Positions 9,618-19,202 are shown, numbered from the stretch's first letter. The stretch: DNA of 64,000 bases from Neobacillus sp. OS1-2 (GCF_030915505.1 NZ_CP133265.1:682001-746000), one strand, 5' to 3'. Notes: a model not told the origin generated them from the sequence alone. A program made the numbers and translations.

Positions 9618-9908
9618 GTGGTAAAAAGACTTACTTTAACAGAAATTGATGACTCTCTGGCGGAATTACCCGGCTGGAAACTGGACGGTAAATTCATGGT
9701 GAAAAAGTATCGCTTTCAGGAGTTTTTGAAAGGGATTGCCTTTGTAAATGAAATCGCAGCACTTTCCGAGAAAAAAAATCATCACCCGTTCATGGCGATT
9801 GACTATAAATTGGTAACGCTAAGGCTCACCTCCTGGAATGCGGGAGGTCTAACCGATTTAGATGTTTCATTAGGCAAAATGTATGATGAAATTTATGGAA
9901 AAATGTAA
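9618..9908 (+). CDS. 4a-hydroxytetrahydrobiopterin dehydratase (pterin carbinolamine dehydratase)
   Basis: This 96-residue protein has the pterin-4a-carbinolamine dehydratase motif EKKNHHPFMAIDYKLVTLRLTSW near its middle. It should dehydrate the 4a-hydroxy pterin formed by aromatic amino-acid hydroxylases. The usual Thr-His near the end of the motif is Ser-Trp here, which the family pattern as I recall it (H or W) allows. The start is GTG at 9618 behind TTAGGGGG. It lies 40 bp after rnhC and ends at a strong terminator. No pterin-dependent hydroxylase is in the window, so its physiological partner is unknown. Confidence 0.85.
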   Translation: MVKRLTLTEIDDSLAELPGWKLDGKFMVKKYRFQEFLKGIAFVNEIAALSEKKNHHPFMAIDYKLVTLRLTSWNAGGLTDLDVSLGKMYDEIYGKM

Positions 9909-9916
9909 ATTGAAAG

Positions 9917-9960
9917 AGGTTGCCCCTTCGGTTTTTGACGATGGGGCAACCTTTTTTGTT
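9917..9960 (+). terminator. Terminator of rnhC-pterin dehydratase
   Basis: AGGTTGCCCC pairs perfectly with GGGGCAACCT around a 16-nt loop, followed by TTTTTTGTT. Confidence 0.9.
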
Positions 9961-10033
9961 TTTCTTATGGAGGGTTTACATTAAATTGGCTGCCTTCCAA
10001 CCAATTTGATTTGTCCTTTTGGGAAAAAAATTT

Positions 10034-10130
10034 TTTATTTGCGAAAGTTAATCATTTATTTGCGAAACAGGATAGTTTATTTTCGAAAGAGGCCCTTTTA
10101 TTTGCGAAAACATCCGTTTTATTTGCGAAA
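10034..10130. repeat. Five-copy 21-bp periodic repeat (TTTATTTGCGAAA)
   Basis: The 13-mer TTTATTTGCGAAA starts at 10034, 10055, 10076, 10097 and 10118. The period is exactly 21 bp, with 8-bp spacers that differ. The third copy reads TTTATTTTCGAAA. It lies between the converging rnhC unit and pheST and encodes no clear peptide. Confidence 0.9.
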
Positions 10131-10145
10131 CTGAAATCCTATCGT

Positions 10146-10181
10146 AAAAAAAAACCTGCTCGAAAATCTTTCGAGCAAGCC
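10146..10181 (-). terminator. Terminator of pheST
   Basis: GCTTGCTCGAAA and TTTCGAGCAGG pair on the minus strand, followed by a long T run. It lies 10 bp past the pheT stop. Confidence 0.88.
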
Positions 10182-10190
10182 TAAATAAAA

Positions 10191-12605
10191 TTAACCTCTA
10201 AGAACTGCCCCAGCCTTTTCCTTCAAGGCTTCCAGAACACGCTCGTGAACCTTTGTAACTTCTTCATCCGTTAACGTACGTTCCGGATTAGCATATTTAA
10301 GAGCGAAAGCAATTGACTTCTTACCTGCCTCCATCTTATCACCCTCATACAAATCAAACACCTGCGCCTCTTTTAACAAAGGTGCCCCAGTCTCAATGAT
10401 AATGTTTTTCATGGTGCCTGACACCGTTTCTCTATTTACCACAAGGGCAATGTCTCTTGTGATCGATGGGAAGCGAGGAATGGCTTCGTATTGTAATACT
10501 GGTGCGTCTGCTTCAAGGACTGCTTTTAATGATAGTTCAAATACATAGGTATCCTTTAAATCAAGTTCTTTTTGGACGCTTGGGTGTACTTGACCGACGA
10601 AACCGATCTTTTCACCATTCAAGCGGATTTCTGCGGTACGGCCGGGGTGCATGCCGTCTACCTGCGCTTGGACATATTCAACTTGTTCAGAAAGCCCAAT
10701 CTTAGTAAACATGCCTTCTAAGATTCCCTTCACAACATAGAAATCGACCGGCTTCTTCTCTCCTTGCCAGGAATGACTATGCCATAAGCCAGTAACTGCT
10801 GCAGCTAAATGCTCCTTTTCTTCCGGTAGCACTTCCGCACCATTCGCTAAGAATACGGCACCTGTTTCATAAACGGCTAGGCTGTCATTTTGACGGGCAC
10901 TATTGTATTTTACTACCTCTAAAAGTTGAGGCAAGATGCTAAGGCGAAGAATACTGCGCTCCTCACTCATAGGCATTGCAAGACGGATCGTATCCCGTTT
11001 TTCTAATGCAAATTGTGCTGCCTTTTCCTCACTTGTTAAGGAATAAGTCACAGCTTGGTACAACCCTGCTCCCTCAAGATACTGTCGAACTTCACGACGT
11101 TTCTTCTGGTATTCGGACAATTTCCCGGGTGTCGAGGACCCAATTGGTAGTGTTTTAGGAATGTTGTCATATCCATAAAGACGGGCAACTTCTTCCACTA
11201 AATCTTCTTCGATTCTAATATCACCGCGGCGTGTTGGCGCCGTTACTGTAATCAAATCTCCTTCGATACTCACAGCAAATTGCAAGCGGTCGAAAATTTC
11301 TTTTACATCCTTCATATGCAACTCTGTGCCAAGGACACGATTAATTTTTTCCAAAGTAATCGAAACAACTGCCGGTTCAACAGTAAGTGTATCAGCTTCA
11401 GCAGCACCAATTAAAACTTCACCGCCGGCATATTTTGCCATTAAATAGGCTGCACGTTCTCCAGCTGCACGAACGCGGTTAGGGTCGACACCTTTTTCAA
11501 AACGGGCACTTGCTTCACTTCGTAAACCATGATCCTTGGAAGCCTTCCTAACAGTTCCCCCATTAAAATAAGCGGATTCCAGTAAAACCGCCGTTGTATC
11601 TGAAGTTACCTCTGAATTCGCTCCCCCCATCACACCTGCAAGGGCAACTGGTTCCACCCCATTTGTAATCACAAGATGGTCATCGCTTAATGTCCGTTCA
11701 ACGTCATCAAGTGTTACAAATTTTTCACCGTCAACCGCACGGCGAACAAGGATTTCTTTCGATCCTAAACGGTCGTAATCAAACGCATGTAGCGGCTGAC
11801 CGTATTCTAATAAAATATAGTTCGTAATATCGACCACATTATTGTGCGGACGAATCCCCGCAGACATAAGACGTGCCTGCATCCAAAGCGGAGATGGTCC
11901 GATTTTTACATTTTTGATCATTTTTGCTACATATAATGGATTATCTTCTTTTGCCTCAACAGTAATTTTCACATAGTCTGAAGCCTTTTCTGCCCCAGGG
12001 TCTAGGTTTGTTTCCGGAAGTTTAACCTCTCTTCCAAGAATAGCCGCCACTTCATAGGCAACCCCAAGCATGCTCAAGCAATCAGCACGATTTGGTGTCA
12101 AGCTTAGTTCTAAGACCTCATCGTCTCTGCCTAATAACGCAAGTGCGTCGGCACCAACTTCAGCAGCTGCTGGAAAAACAAAGATCCCTTCAGAATATTC
12201 TTTTGGAACGACCTTTCCTTCCAAGCCTAACTCAGTAAGAGAACAAATCATTCCGTTCGATTCTTCGCCGCGAAGCTTCGCCCGTTTAATTTTAAAATTA
12301 CCTGGTAAAACCGCACCTACTTTGGCCACGGCAACCTTTTGTCCTTTAGCTACATTCGGTGCACCGCAAATAATTTGAATAGGCTGATCTTCACCAACAT
12401 CGACAAGGCATTTGCTTAATTTATCGGCATTCGGATGCTGCTCACGCTCTAGTATATGACCGATAACAACACCTTTAATCCCTTCGTTTAATACCTCAAC
12501 ACCTTCAACTTCGATACCGCTTTTGGTAATCTTTTCAGCTAATTCATCTGCTGTTACTCCAGTTAAATCGATATAATCTTCGAGCCATTTATATGAAACG
12601 AACAT
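10191..12605 (-). CDS. pheT: Phenylalanine--tRNA ligase beta subunit
   Basis: This 804-residue large subunit of the (alpha-beta)2 enzyme charges tRNA-Phe. Domains in order are the N-terminal tRNA-binding OB domain ([21 protein letters not shown] at about 46-66), the B3/B4 editing region, B5 and a C-terminal anticodon-binding FDX-ACB domain (from about 710, [12 protein letters not shown]). The length is typical of Bacillus PheT. It follows pheS in one T-box-controlled transcript, separated by a degenerate dispersed repeat. Confidence 0.96.
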   Translation of the reverse strand: MFVSYKWLEDYIDLTGVTADELAEKITKSGIEVEGVEVLNEGIKGVVIGHILEREQHPNADKLSKCLVDVGEDQPIQIICGAPNVAKGQKVAVAKVGAVLPGNFKIKRAKLRGEESNGMICSLTELGLEGKVVPKEYSEGIFVFPAAAEVGADALALLGRDDEVLELSLTPNRADCLSMLGVAYEVAAILGREVKLPETNLDPGAEKASDYVKITVEAKEDNPLYVAKMIKNVKIGPSPLWMQARLMSAGIRPHNNVVDITNYILLEYGQPLHAFDYDRLGSKEILVRRAVDGEKFVTLDDVERTLSDDHLVITNGVEPVALAGVMGGANSEVTSDTTAVLLESAYFNGGTVRKASKDHGLRSEASARFEKGVDPNRVRAAGERAAYLMAKYAGGEVLIGAAEADTLTVEPAVVSITLEKINRVLGTELHMKDVKEIFDRLQFAVSIEGDLITVTAPTRRGDIRIEEDLVEEVARLYGYDNIPKTLPIGSSTPGKLSEYQKKRREVRQYLEGAGLYQAVTYSLTSEEKAAQFALEKRDTIRLAMPMSEERSILRLSILPQLLEVVKYNSARQNDSLAVYETGAVFLANGAEVLPEEKEHLAAAVTGLWHSHSWQGEKKPVDFYVVKGILEGMFTKIGLSEQVEYVQAQVDGMHPGRTAEIRLNGEKIGFVGQVHPSVQKELDLKDTYVFELSLKAVLEADAPVLQYEAIPRFPSITRDIALVVNRETVSGTMKNIIIETGAPLLKEAQVFDLYEGDKMEAGKKSIAFALKYANPERTLTDEEVTKVHERVLEALKEKAGAVLRG

Positions 12606-12635
12606 GTCGTCATCTCCTTCTATTATCCATTTTCA

Positions 12636-12732
12636 GCGCCTAGTAAGCCAAGCCAGAAAAAAAGGGTACTGAACAACCTTACTGCCGGCTGCTCGTCTTA
12701 TGCCTTTCGCCCCAGATCAAGGCGCATTTTGT
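12636..12732 (-). repeat. Dispersed palindromic repeat, diverged copy in the pheS-pheT gap
   Basis: On the minus strand GCGCCTTGATCTGGGGCGAA, GGCATAAGACGAG and TAGGCGCTG line up with the copy at 840-965. The element sits inside the pheST transcript, between the two cistrons, where it would be transcribed as a hairpin-forming spacer. Confidence 0.65.
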
Positions 12733-12733
12733 T

Positions 12734-13771
12734 TTATTCATGTTTTGAAAATTGTTTTAAGAACCGAACATCATTTGTATAAAAATGTCTGATGTCATCG
12801 ACACCGTATTTTAACATGGCAATCCGCTCAGGTCCCATACCGAAGGCAAATCCTGTGTATTTTTTAGAATCATACCCAGCCATCTCAAGAACGTTTGGAT
12901 GAACCATGCCAGCACCAAGAATTTCAATCCAGCCTGTTTGTTTACACACACTGCAGCCTGAACCACCGCAGATTTTACAAGATATATCCATTTCAACAGA
13001 TGGCTCTGTAAATGGGAAGAAACTTGGTCTTAAGCGAATTTCACGGTCAGCTCCGAACATTTTTTTCGCAAAAACCTCTAACGTTCCTTTTAAATCACTC
13101 ATGCGGATATTCTCGCCAACTACGAGGCCTTCAATTTGCATGAATTGGTGTGAGTGTGTCGCATCGTCATTGTCCCGGCGATAGACTTTACCCGGACAAA
13201 TAATTTTGATTGGCCCCTTACCTTGATGTTTCTCCATTGTCCTTGCTTGGACTGGTGATGTGTGAGTTCGCATCAAAATCTCTTCAGTGATATAGAACGA
13301 GTCTTGCATATCGCGAGCAGGGTGACCTTTTGGTAAATTAAGTGCTTCAAAGTTATAGTAATCTTGCTCAACCTCTGGCCCTTCAGCAACTTGATAGCCC
13401 ATGCCAATAAATAAGTCTTCAATTTCTTCAATGATTCTTGTTAACGGATGGTGATTTCCTTGCCTAACTGGGCTTCCAGGAAGTGTCACATCAATACTTT
13501 CAGAAGCTAGCTTTTCAAGAACAGCAGCCTCTTCTAACCCCTTTTGTTTTGCCTCAATTTTTACCGCAATCGCTTCACGGACTTCATTCGCGAGTGCTCC
13601 CATCACTGGACGCTCTTCGGCGGACAATTTGCCCATCCCGCGAAGTACTTCAGTGATTGGGCCCTTTTTCCCTAAATAGGCAACACGGATGTCATTTAAT
13701 TCTTTTAAGCTTGCAGACTGCTCAATTTTTTGAATTGCCTCTTCCTGCAATTCCTTTAAACGTTCTTGCAT
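12734..13771 (-). CDS. pheS: Phenylalanine--tRNA ligase alpha subunit
   Basis: This class II catalytic subunit has 345 residues. I chose the ATG at 13769-13771 ([11 protein letters not shown]) because AAGGAGGA lies 8 nt upstream; the longer frame starting at 13792 would place the ribosome site inside the gene. An N-terminal coiled-coil tRNA-binding arm (1-85) precedes the catalytic domain. That domain shows the class II motifs [38 protein letters not shown] and [13 protein letters not shown]. The gene is preceded by a T-box leader. Confidence 0.95.
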   Translation of the reverse strand: MQERLKELQEEAIQKIEQSASLKELNDIRVAYLGKKGPITEVLRGMGKLSAEERPVMGALANEVREAIAVKIEAKQKGLEEAAVLEKLASESIDVTLPGSPVRQGNHHPLTRIIEEIEDLFIGMGYQVAEGPEVEQDYYNFEALNLPKGHPARDMQDSFYITEEILMRTHTSPVQARTMEKHQGKGPIKIICPGKVYRRDNDDATHSHQFMQIEGLVVGENIRMSDLKGTLEVFAKKMFGADREIRLRPSFFPFTEPSVEMDISCKICGGSGCSVCKQTGWIEILGAGMVHPNVLEMAGYDSKKYTGFAFGMGPERIAMLKYGVDDIRHFYTNDVRFLKQFSKHE

Positions 13772-13864
13772 AATCAATTCCTCCTTATTCATAGCCGGTA
13801 AGATTGGTGTCAGGCACCATTACTAATACGGTGATAGTACAAAGGGTGACAGGCACCAAAAGAC

Positions 13865-14143
13865 AAAAAAACCCCATCCCTGGTAAGGGACGAGGTTTGT
13901 TATTCGCGGTACCACCCTTGTAAACACGATATGTATAGAAACATTGTGTTCGCTTCATTCGGATAACGGCATATGCCGGTGCATCTTTACATTTTTTTCG
14001 CAAAAAATGGTCCCGATGCCAACTCGGGAGGTGAACTTCTCTTGTCCTGAACCATAAAAGTGCTTTCAGTCGAGGCACTTTCTCCCTACATGGTCAATTG
14101 ACATGATACTTTTCTCCGTCATCGTTTTTATAATAATCAATTG
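13865..14143 (-). ncRNA. T-box riboswitch of pheST
   Basis: The minus strand contains the T-box core AAGGGTGGTACCGCG (13905-13919). It is followed by a terminator hairpin (CCTCGTCCCT / AGGGATGGGG, then TTTTTT) ending near 13866. The T-box core can pair with the terminator 5' arm to form the antiterminator when uncharged tRNA-Phe binds. A TTC triplet at 14033-14035 (AGAAGTTCACC) is a plausible specifier codon. The promoter at 14150-14179 gives a leader of about 280 nt. Confidence 0.9.
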
Positions 14144-14149
14144 TTCACT

Positions 14150-14179
14150 ATTATATAATAATTTTCCTCAAAAGGTCAA
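14150..14179 (-). promoter_or_regulatory. Sigma-A promoter of pheST
   Basis: On the minus strand TTGACC, an 18-nt spacer and TATAAT. It lies just before the T-box leader. Confidence 0.65.
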
Positions 14180-14191
14180 ACCAGTTTGCAT

Positions 14192-14941
14192 CTATTTTTT
14201 CAAATAATAGAGCAGAATTCCTGTTGCGACCGCGACATTTAGCGACTCGCTTTTCCCGTATATCGGAATATAAAGATTGGCTGTGGTGCTTGAAAGAATA
14301 TCTTTTCCGACACCATTTCCCTCGTTGCCAACAATCAGCGCAAATGAATCTCCACTTGATATATCTGTGTATGCCGAAGCCCCTTCTAGTGCCGTTCCGT
14401 AAACTGGAATATTTTTTTCTTCAAGTTTGATGATCCATTCATGCAAATCACCTCTAATAATCGGAAGATGAAAGTGGCTTCCTTGTGCAGATCTAAGTAC
14501 CTTTGAGTTAAAAATATCAACACTGCCGCGACCGACAATAACTGCATCAATACCAGCGGCATCCGCTGTCCGAATCATCGTACCCAGATTTCCAGGGTCT
14601 TGGACAGCATCAATGAATAAAAAGGTTTTTGCCTCACCAGCTTCGGAAACAGTTTGTCGGCAAACGGCATAAATCCCTTGCGGTGCTTCAGTCTCGGATA
14701 ACAAATTCGAAATCTCGTCTGTGACGAGTGTGACAGGTGTACCGGCGGGATCCCAACGGGGCGGTAAGTCCACTTTTTCCGAAACAATCACTTCTATAAT
14801 TTGCTCACCCTGCTTTAATGCCTCTTCCACTAAATGAAACCCTTCGATTAAAAATGTTCCCGACTTATCTCGCTCTTTTTTCGTTAAAAGTTTTTTCCAT
14901 TGTTTTACCTTAGGATTATTGACAGATTCTATATATTTCAA
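14192..14941 (-). CDS. ysgA: SpoU/TrmH-family RNA 2'-O-methyltransferase (YsgA)
   Basis: This 249-residue SPOUT enzyme probably methylates ribose 2'-OH groups in rRNA or tRNA with AdoMet. An N-terminal L30e-like substrate domain (1-95) precedes the knotted domain, which shows LFIDAVQDPGNLGTMIRTADAAG, LIVGNEGNGV and the final IPIYGKSESLNVAVATGI. The start is TTG at 14939-14941, set by AAAGGAG 8 nt upstream. Longer in-frame extensions lack this support. It is divergent from sspI, and the exact target nucleotide cannot be told from sequence. Confidence 0.9.
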   Translation of the reverse strand: MKYIESVNNPKVKQWKKLLTKKERDKSGTFLIEGFHLVEEALKQGEQIIEVIVSEKVDLPPRWDPAGTPVTLVTDEISNLLSETEAPQGIYAVCRQTVSEAGEAKTFLFIDAVQDPGNLGTMIRTADAAGIDAVIVGRGSVDIFNSKVLRSAQGSHFHLPIIRGDLHEWIIKLEEKNIPVYGTALEGASAYTDISSGDSFALIVGNEGNGVGKDILSSTTANLYIPIYGKSESLNVAVATGILLYYLKK

Positions 14942-15049
14942 AACTCGGTCTCCTTTAAAAAAACTCATGTAATGATAACAATAATACATAATTAAACCAA
15001 AAATAGAAAACATATTAAAGAAATACAGGATAAAAAGGAGTGTGTGGAT

Positions 15050-15256
15050 ATGAACCTAAATTTGCGTAATGCTATTATTCACAATGTTTCAGGCAACACA
15101 CAAGATCAATTAGAGGATACAATCGTTGATGCGATTCAAAATGGGGAAGAAAAGATGCTCCCAGGACTAGGCGTTTTATTTGAAATCATTTGGAAAAACG
15201 CATCTGAAGAAGAGAAAAAGGAAATGCTTTCCGTTCTTGAAAGCGGACTAAAGTAA
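15050..15256 (+). CDS. sspI: Small acid-soluble spore protein SspI
   Basis: This 68-residue protein is close to B. subtilis Ssp[10 protein letters not shown] at the start, then [29 protein letters not shown]. It is a minor spore-core protein made late in the forespore. The ATG at 15050 is preceded by AAAAAGGAG; an in-frame GTG at 15044 is closer to it. CATATTA at 15011-15017 fits a sigma-G -10 box, but no clean -35 is seen. It is followed by a strong terminator. Confidence 0.92.
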   Translation: MNLNLRNAIIHNVSGNTQDQLEDTIVDAIQNGEEKMLPGLGVLFEIIWKNASEEEKKEMLSVLESGLK

Positions 15257-15267
15257 CCCTCCTACCC

Positions 15268-15302
15268 AAGCTGCCATAATCACCCCAGGCAGCTTTTTTT
15301 AT
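15268..15302 (+). terminator. Terminator of sspI
   Basis: AAGCTGCC and GGCAGCTT pair perfectly, followed by TTTTT. Confidence 0.88.
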
Positions 15303-15304
15303 AT

Positions 15305-15338
15305 AAAAAATCCTCGACCAAAACCTTCAGTCGAGGAT
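15305..15338 (-). terminator. Terminator of the M42 peptidase gene
   Basis: On the minus strand ATCCTCGAC pairs with GTCGAGGAT, followed by TTTTT. It lies back to back with the sspI terminator. Confidence 0.88.
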
Positions 15339-15347
15339 CCAATACTT

Positions 15348-16433
15348 TTATTCAAATGTAATCTTATCAACCGTCTCACGATCTAAGCGTTTAATCACTT
15401 CGACAATTAATTTAACTGCATTTTCATAATCGTCACGGTGAAGCATCGCTGCGTGTGAATGGATATAACGGGTAGCAATGGTAATGGCCAATGCCGGTAC
15501 ACCATTGTGTGTCAAATGAATGGAGCCTGCATCAGTTCCACCACCAGGGATGGATTCGAATTGATATGGGATATTCAATTCATCCGCTGTATCCGTGACT
15601 AAATCACGCAAGCCTTTATGAGCGACCATCGAAGCATCATAGACAACTACCTGAGGTCCTTTACCCATTTTACTCATCGCTTCTTTTTCAGAAATTCCAG
15701 GTGTATCGCCAGCGATACCAACATCAACTGCAAAACCGATCTCTGGCTCGATTTTATACGTTGCCGTCTTGGCACCGCGTAATCCAACCTCTTCTTGAAC
15801 CGCCCCAACACCGTACACCTCATTAGGATGTTCGACGTCTTTTAATTGCTTCAAAACATCAATCGCAATTGCACAGCCAATCCGATTATCCCATGCCTTC
15901 GCCAACAGCATTTTCTCATTATTCATAACCGTAAATTCAAAATATGGGACAACCATATCCCCAGGACGGACGCCCCATTCTGAAGCTTCCTCACGGTTTG
16001 ATGCACCGATATCAATAAACATATCTTTAATTTCAACCGGCTTTTTGCGGGCCTCTGCCGACAGGACATGCGGCGGCTTAGAGCCAATGATACCTGTTAC
16101 ATCACCCTTCCTCGTCACAATGGTTACCCGTTGTGCGAGCATAACCTGCCCCCACCAGCCACCGACCGGTTGGAAGCGCAGAAAGCCCTTATCATCAATT
16201 TGGGTGATCATGAAGCCAACTTCATCTAAGTGACCTGCCACCATAATCTTCGGTCCGCCGGCTTTCCCGACCTTTTTAGCAATTAAACTGCCAAGGCCAT
16301 CCGTTGTTAATTCATCGGCAAATGGTTCTATGTATTTCTTCATCACATCGCGGACTTCGCGCTCGTTGCCGGCAATCCCTCTGGCATCCGTTAATTCTTT
16401 TAACATCGTTAATGTTGCGTCTAATTGCACCAT
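15348..16433 (-). CDS. ysdC: M42-family metallo-aminopeptidase (YsdC)
   Basis: This 361-residue cytosolic peptidase belongs to the M42 glutamyl aminopeptidase / endoglucanase M family. Dinuclear-metal ligands can be read in [11 protein letters not shown] (His and Asp), [10 protein letters not shown] (Asp), QEEVGLRGA (catalytic Glu and a ligand), [13 protein letters not shown] and YIHSHAAM (His). The length equals that of B. subtilis YsdC as I recall it. M42 enzymes usually form dodecameric tetrahedral shells that trim peptides. The substrate preference cannot be told from sequence. Confidence 0.92.
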   Translation of the reverse strand: MVQLDATLTMLKELTDARGIAGNEREVRDVMKKYIEPFADELTTDGLGSLIAKKVGKAGGPKIMVAGHLDEVGFMITQIDDKGFLRFQPVGGWWGQVMLAQRVTIVTRKGDVTGIIGSKPPHVLSAEARKKPVEIKDMFIDIGASNREEASEWGVRPGDMVVPYFEFTVMNNEKMLLAKAWDNRIGCAIAIDVLKQLKDVEHPNEVYGVGAVQEEVGLRGAKTATYKIEPEIGFAVDVGIAGDTPGISEKEAMSKMGKGPQVVVYDASMVAHKGLRDLVTDTADELNIPYQFESIPGGGTDAGSIHLTHNGVPALAITIATRYIHSHAAMLHRDDYENAVKLIVEVIKRLDRETVDKITFE

Positions 16434-16505
16434 TAATAAGCCCCCTTTATGTATGTACTACATTCTTTATTATACAGAAGGAATCTGCAAATTCACAATT
16501 TCCTG

Positions 16506-16997
16506 CTAATAGTTATTTTGTTGTCTTTGATAATTCACTTCGTTTTTATCAAAATATGCCTTTTCGATTTCCTCATCTTTAAAACCTAGCAACAAGGCCA
16601 GCTGCAGGTATGACTCGAATAAATATCTAAAGTCAGTCAAGTCTTTGCTTTTGTGAAAGATGGTGATCCTTTCATAAACACGAAGAAACTGCTCCGTTAC
16701 ATTCAAATTAGACTCCCTGATATCTACTTCAACTCGCTGGCGGTCAAAGCCACACTCAATCCCGAGCGACAAAATAAAATGAACCCCATCGACAAACTCT
16801 TCTAAAATCACTTCTTTAGCGGAAGATGGTCTCACACTCCAAAACTTAAAACAGCGGGTTTCATTCGCCAATTCCCCGATTTCCACAAGCAAGGCAAGAA
16901 TTTTCCTTTCGAATAAATTCTCTTCCTGCAAATTGTGCTTTTCCTCAATATGGGTATCCAACGCCGCTTGCATCTTAAACAGTTTTTCAAGTTGCAT
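16506..16997 (-). CDS. Dimeric all-alpha dUTP diphosphatase
   Basis: This 163-residue protein fits the dUTPase_2 (all-alpha NTP pyrophosphatase) family. It should hydrolyse dUTP to dUMP and keep uracil out of DNA. The Mg-binding motifs ALLVEIGELANETRCFKFW (about 51-69) and EEFVDGVHFILSLG (about 82-95) are present, with the typical EExxE / ExxD pattern. The family occurs in some Bacillus genomes and phages. The surroundings here are chromosomal and show no phage genes. Confidence 0.85.
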   Translation of the reverse strand: MQLEKLFKMQAALDTHIEEKHNLQEENLFERKILALLVEIGELANETRCFKFWSVRPSSAKEVILEEFVDGVHFILSLGIECGFDRQRVEVDIRESNLNVTEQFLRVYERITIFHKSKDLTDFRYLFESYLQLALLLGFKDEEIEKAYFDKNEVNYQRQQNNY

Positions 16998-17044
16998 TCA
17001 ACTCACACTCCTTATGGAAAAATTATAGCAAAGTGAGAAATAAT

Positions 17045-17071
17045 TGAAACCTTTTTGCAGCATGAGTCGTA
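17045..17071 (+). promoter_or_regulatory. Sigma-W type promoter of ysdB
   Basis: TGAAAC, a 17-nt spacer and CGTA match the sigma-W consensus (TGAAAC-N16/17-CGTA) exactly. It sits about 30 bp upstream of the ysdB GTG start. ysdB is a known sigma-W regulon member in B. subtilis. Confidence 0.88.
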
Positions 17072-17103
17072 ATACATAGAAAATGGGTGTAGGAGGCTTA
17101 GCC

Positions 17104-17478
17104 GTGATTTGGTTACTGCGCTTCGTATTATTATTTTTCATCATTTTTGCGGTTTACATGGGGGTTAAATTACTATTTCAATCGTCCCGAAAGCTTGAAT
17201 CGGCACGTAAACATAAACGGTTCTTACTACTTGATCATGATGATGTGAGAAGGAATTTTCACCTCACCTATAAAGGTGCCGTGTTTGCCGGTGAAAAATA
17301 CATGGGAACTGCTAATAATACTTTTGATGTTGTGTCCATCTCCATTTGGCCAGAAAACACGGCTTCGTTAAAAGGGATGGTAAAAGATGATTTTTACTAT
17401 ATCGATAAAAAAATACGCGAGTACTATCCGAATGCCGAAATTAGTTGGAAAAGTCCGGTGAAGGAATTCTTACAATGA
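17104..17478 (+). CDS. ysdB: Sigma-W pathway protein YsdB
   Basis: This 124-residue protein has one N-terminal membrane helix (about residues 2-24). A cytoplasmic domain follows, with FLLLDHDDVRRNFHLTYKGAVFAGEKY. It matches YsdB, which belongs to the B. subtilis sigma-W cell-envelope stress regulon; its biochemical role is unknown. The start is GTG at 17104, set by AGGAGG 7 nt upstream; a longer in-frame extension to 17083 overlaps that site. A terminator follows directly. Confidence 0.88.
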   Translation: MIWLLRFVLLFFIIFAVYMGVKLLFQSSRKLESARKHKRFLLLDHDDVRRNFHLTYKGAVFAGEKYMGTANNTFDVVSISIWPENTASLKGMVKDDFYYIDKKIREYYPNAEISWKSPVKEFLQ

Positions 17479-17479
17479 C

Positions 17480-17505
17480 AGCCGCTATGTAAGCGGCTTT
17501 TTATA
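17480..17505 (+). terminator. Terminator of ysdB
   Basis: AGCCGC and GCGGCT form a stem around a short loop, followed by TTTTT. It reaches into the 3' end of the converging ysdA. Confidence 0.8.
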
Positions 17506-17761
17506 ATAGTATTTTTATAAAAAGAACTAACTCTACAATAGCAAGGACAGGGAAGCCAACTTTAAACGAGGTATGCTTCGTTTTGTGGCGGTAAATCTGC
17601 ATCCCTGCCGTCGTCCCAATTGCTCCCCCAAATAGAGCTACAAGCCACAAAGTCCGCTCCCTTATTCTATATTGATGTTTTCTCGCCCGCTTTTTATCCA
17701 CTCCCATAATGAACAGACCAGCGATATTCATAACAACAAAGATTGCTAACATCATCGTCAT
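17501..17761 (-). CDS. ysdA: DUF1294 membrane protein YsdA
   Basis: This 86-residue protein has hydrophobic segments at about 2-18, 37-55 and 69-85, with the basic stretch DKKRARKHQYRIRE between them. LFGGAIGTTAGMQIYRHKTKH is typical of DUF1294. It follows rplT in the same direction, as in B. subtilis, where ysdA is next to the IF3 operon. The function is unknown. Confidence 0.88.
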   Translation of the reverse strand: MTMMLAIFVVMNIAGLFIMGVDKKRARKHQYRIRERTLWLVALFGGAIGTTAGMQIYRHKTKHTSFKVGFPVLAIVELVLFIKILL

Positions 17762-17779
17762 TCTCTAAATCCCCCTTAT

Positions 17780-17812
17780 AGAAAAAGCCATCCTCATCAT
17801 AAGAGAATGGCT
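17780..17812 (-). terminator. Terminator after rplT
   Basis: AGCCATTCTC and GAGGATGGCT pair on the minus strand (one G-U), followed by TTTTTC. It separates the infC operon from ysdA. Confidence 0.8.
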
Positions 17813-17823
17813 GGTTGTGAATA

Positions 17824-18183
17824 TTATTTACTTTGTTGTTGTTTAGCAACGTTTGCTAATTCAGCAAATGCGTTTGCATCGCTTACCGCTAATTCAGCAA
17901 GCATCTTGCGGTTTACTTCGATACCAGCAAGCTTTAAACCGTGCATTAAACGGCTATAAGAAAGACCGTTCATACGAGCTGCTGCATTGATACGAGTAAT
18001 CCAAAGTTTGCGGAAGTCGCGCTTTTTCTGGCGACGGTCGCGGAATGCATACATTAATGATTTCATAACCTGTTGGTTAGCAACTTTATATAATGTATGT
18101 TTTGAACCGTAATAACCTTTTGCTAATTTAAGAACTTTTTTACGACGCTTGCGCGTAACTGTACCGCCTTTAACACGTGGCAT
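17824..18183 (-). CDS. rplT: 50S ribosomal protein L20
   Basis: This 119-residue protein matches L20 throughout ([32 protein letters not shown] and the C-terminal [19 protein letters not shown]). L20 binds 23S rRNA early in assembly. In B. subtilis it also represses its own operon by binding the infC leader. It is the last gene of infC-rpmI-rplT. Confidence 0.98.
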   Translation of the reverse strand: MPRVKGGTVTRKRRKKVLKLAKGYYGSKHTLYKVANQQVMKSLMYAFRDRRQKKRDFRKLWITRINAAARMNGLSYSRLMHGLKLAGIEVNRKMLAELAVSDANAFAELANVAKQQQSK

Positions 18184-18216
18184 GTAATTTCCCTCCTAGA
18201 TATCGATCACTTGAGA

Positions 18217-18417
18217 TTACTTCATGTAAGTTAATAATTGACGAATGCGTTTGAAATCGCCTTTAGAAACAAGAGTTCCTTTGCGAAGTTTACGCTTAGC
18301 TTTTGTAGATTTGTTCGCAAATAAGTGGCTTGTATAAGCATGGTCACGTTTTAATTGACCAGAACCTGTTTTCTTGAAACGCTTTGCAGCGCCGCGGTGA
18401 GTTTTCATTTTAGGCAT
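18217..18417 (-). CDS. rpmI: 50S ribosomal protein L35
   Basis: This 66-residue basic protein matches L35 ([20 protein letters not shown]). It is the middle gene of the IF3-L35-L20 operon, with short gaps on both sides. Confidence 0.98.
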   Translation of the reverse strand: MPKMKTHRGAAKRFKKTGSGQLKRDHAYTSHLFANKSTKAKRKLRKGTLVSKGDFKRIRQLLTYMK

Positions 18418-18434
18418 TGTGATTGTCCTCCTTA

Positions 18435-18950
18435 TTACTTCTCTTGTTTTGGTGCTAAAACTAGGAACATGCTTCGTCCATCCATTTTAGGATGTGATTC
18501 AATCGTTGCAACTTCCTTGCACGCTTCGGAAAAACGGTCTAACACACGTTGACCGATTTCTTTATGGGTAATCGCCCGGCCCTTGAATCGGATTGAAGCT
18601 TTTACCTTGTCGCCTTTTTCCAAAAACTTAATGGCATTGCGCAGCTTTGTATTAAAGTCATGCTCATCAATCGTTGGGCTGAGACGTACTTCTTTTGTCG
18701 TAATGATTTTTTGATTCTTTCGAGCTTCTTTTTCTTTCTTTTGATTCTCGAATTTAAATTTGCCATAGTCCATAATTCGGGCTACTGGAGGCTTCGCATT
18801 TGGTGCTACAAGTACCAAATCAAGATTCACTCTTCCAGCAATTTCTAACGCTTCAAACTTGGTTTTAATTCCTAATTGCTCGCCGTTTTGATCAATTAAA
18901 CGAACCTCGCGAGCGCGAATGCCCTCATTTAACAACATGTCTTTGCTAAT
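18435..18950 (-). CDS. infC: Translation initiation factor IF-3, AUU start
   Basis: IF-3 binds the 30S subunit and proofreads initiator tRNA and start codons. The frame runs from ATT at 18948-18950 as (M)[17 protein letters not shown], aligned with B. subtilis MSKDMLVNEG. GGAGGT lies 8 nt before the ATT. The first ATG, at 18936-18938, would drop four conserved residues and sit too far from the ribosome site. The AUU start is a known IF-3 autoregulation device. The product is 171 residues, with N-domain, lysine-rich linker ([15 protein letters not shown]) and C-domain complete. Confidence 0.95.
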   Translation of the reverse strand: MSKDMLLNEGIRAREVRLIDQNGEQLGIKTKFEALEIAGRVNLDLVLVAPNAKPPVARIMDYGKFKFENQKKEKEARKNQKIITTKEVRLSPTIDEHDFNTKLRNAIKFLEKGDKVKASIRFKGRAITHKEIGQRVLDRFSEACKEVATIESHPKMDGRSMFLVLAPKQEK

Positions 18951-19196
18951 AATTAGCCACCTCCAAGGATTTATCAGAATACAACTTCCGGGTCAAGACA
19001 CCTTACTTGAATCAACAGGTTTGAAAATCTTTTTATCAATGTTACACAAATAAAAAAGTGCGGATGAATACACCCACACTTTACGAAACAAAAGTAATAA
19101 AAAAGTTCACGTAAAACCTGCCAACTGCCAAATGCGTCAATCAGGTGAGAAGCGGGTGCTTCTTCTTTTCCCCAAAATAAGTATTCAATTTTCACC
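18951..19196 (-). promoter_or_regulatory. infC operon leader with attenuator (L20-leader type)
   Basis: The leader is about 245 nt long. On the minus strand AAAGTGTGGGTG pairs with CATCCGCACTTT and is followed by TTTTT (19050-19083), a clear attenuator well before infC. In B. subtilis the equivalent leader is controlled by L20 binding. Long-range pairings were not worked out here. Confidence 0.7.
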
Positions 19197-19202
19197 TTAG
19201 TA

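Noticed and set aside
10034-10130. CRISPR array
   Set aside because: Repeat core is 13 bp and spacers 8 bp, far too short, and no cas genes are present.
13785-14078. 97-residue minus-strand reading frame upstream of pheS
   Set aside because: It lies across the pheST T-box leader, including the T-box core and terminator, and has no ribosome site or family resemblance.
18974-19195. 73-residue minus-strand frame upstream of infC
   Set aside because: It coincides with the infC leader and attenuator hairpin and has no recognisable features.
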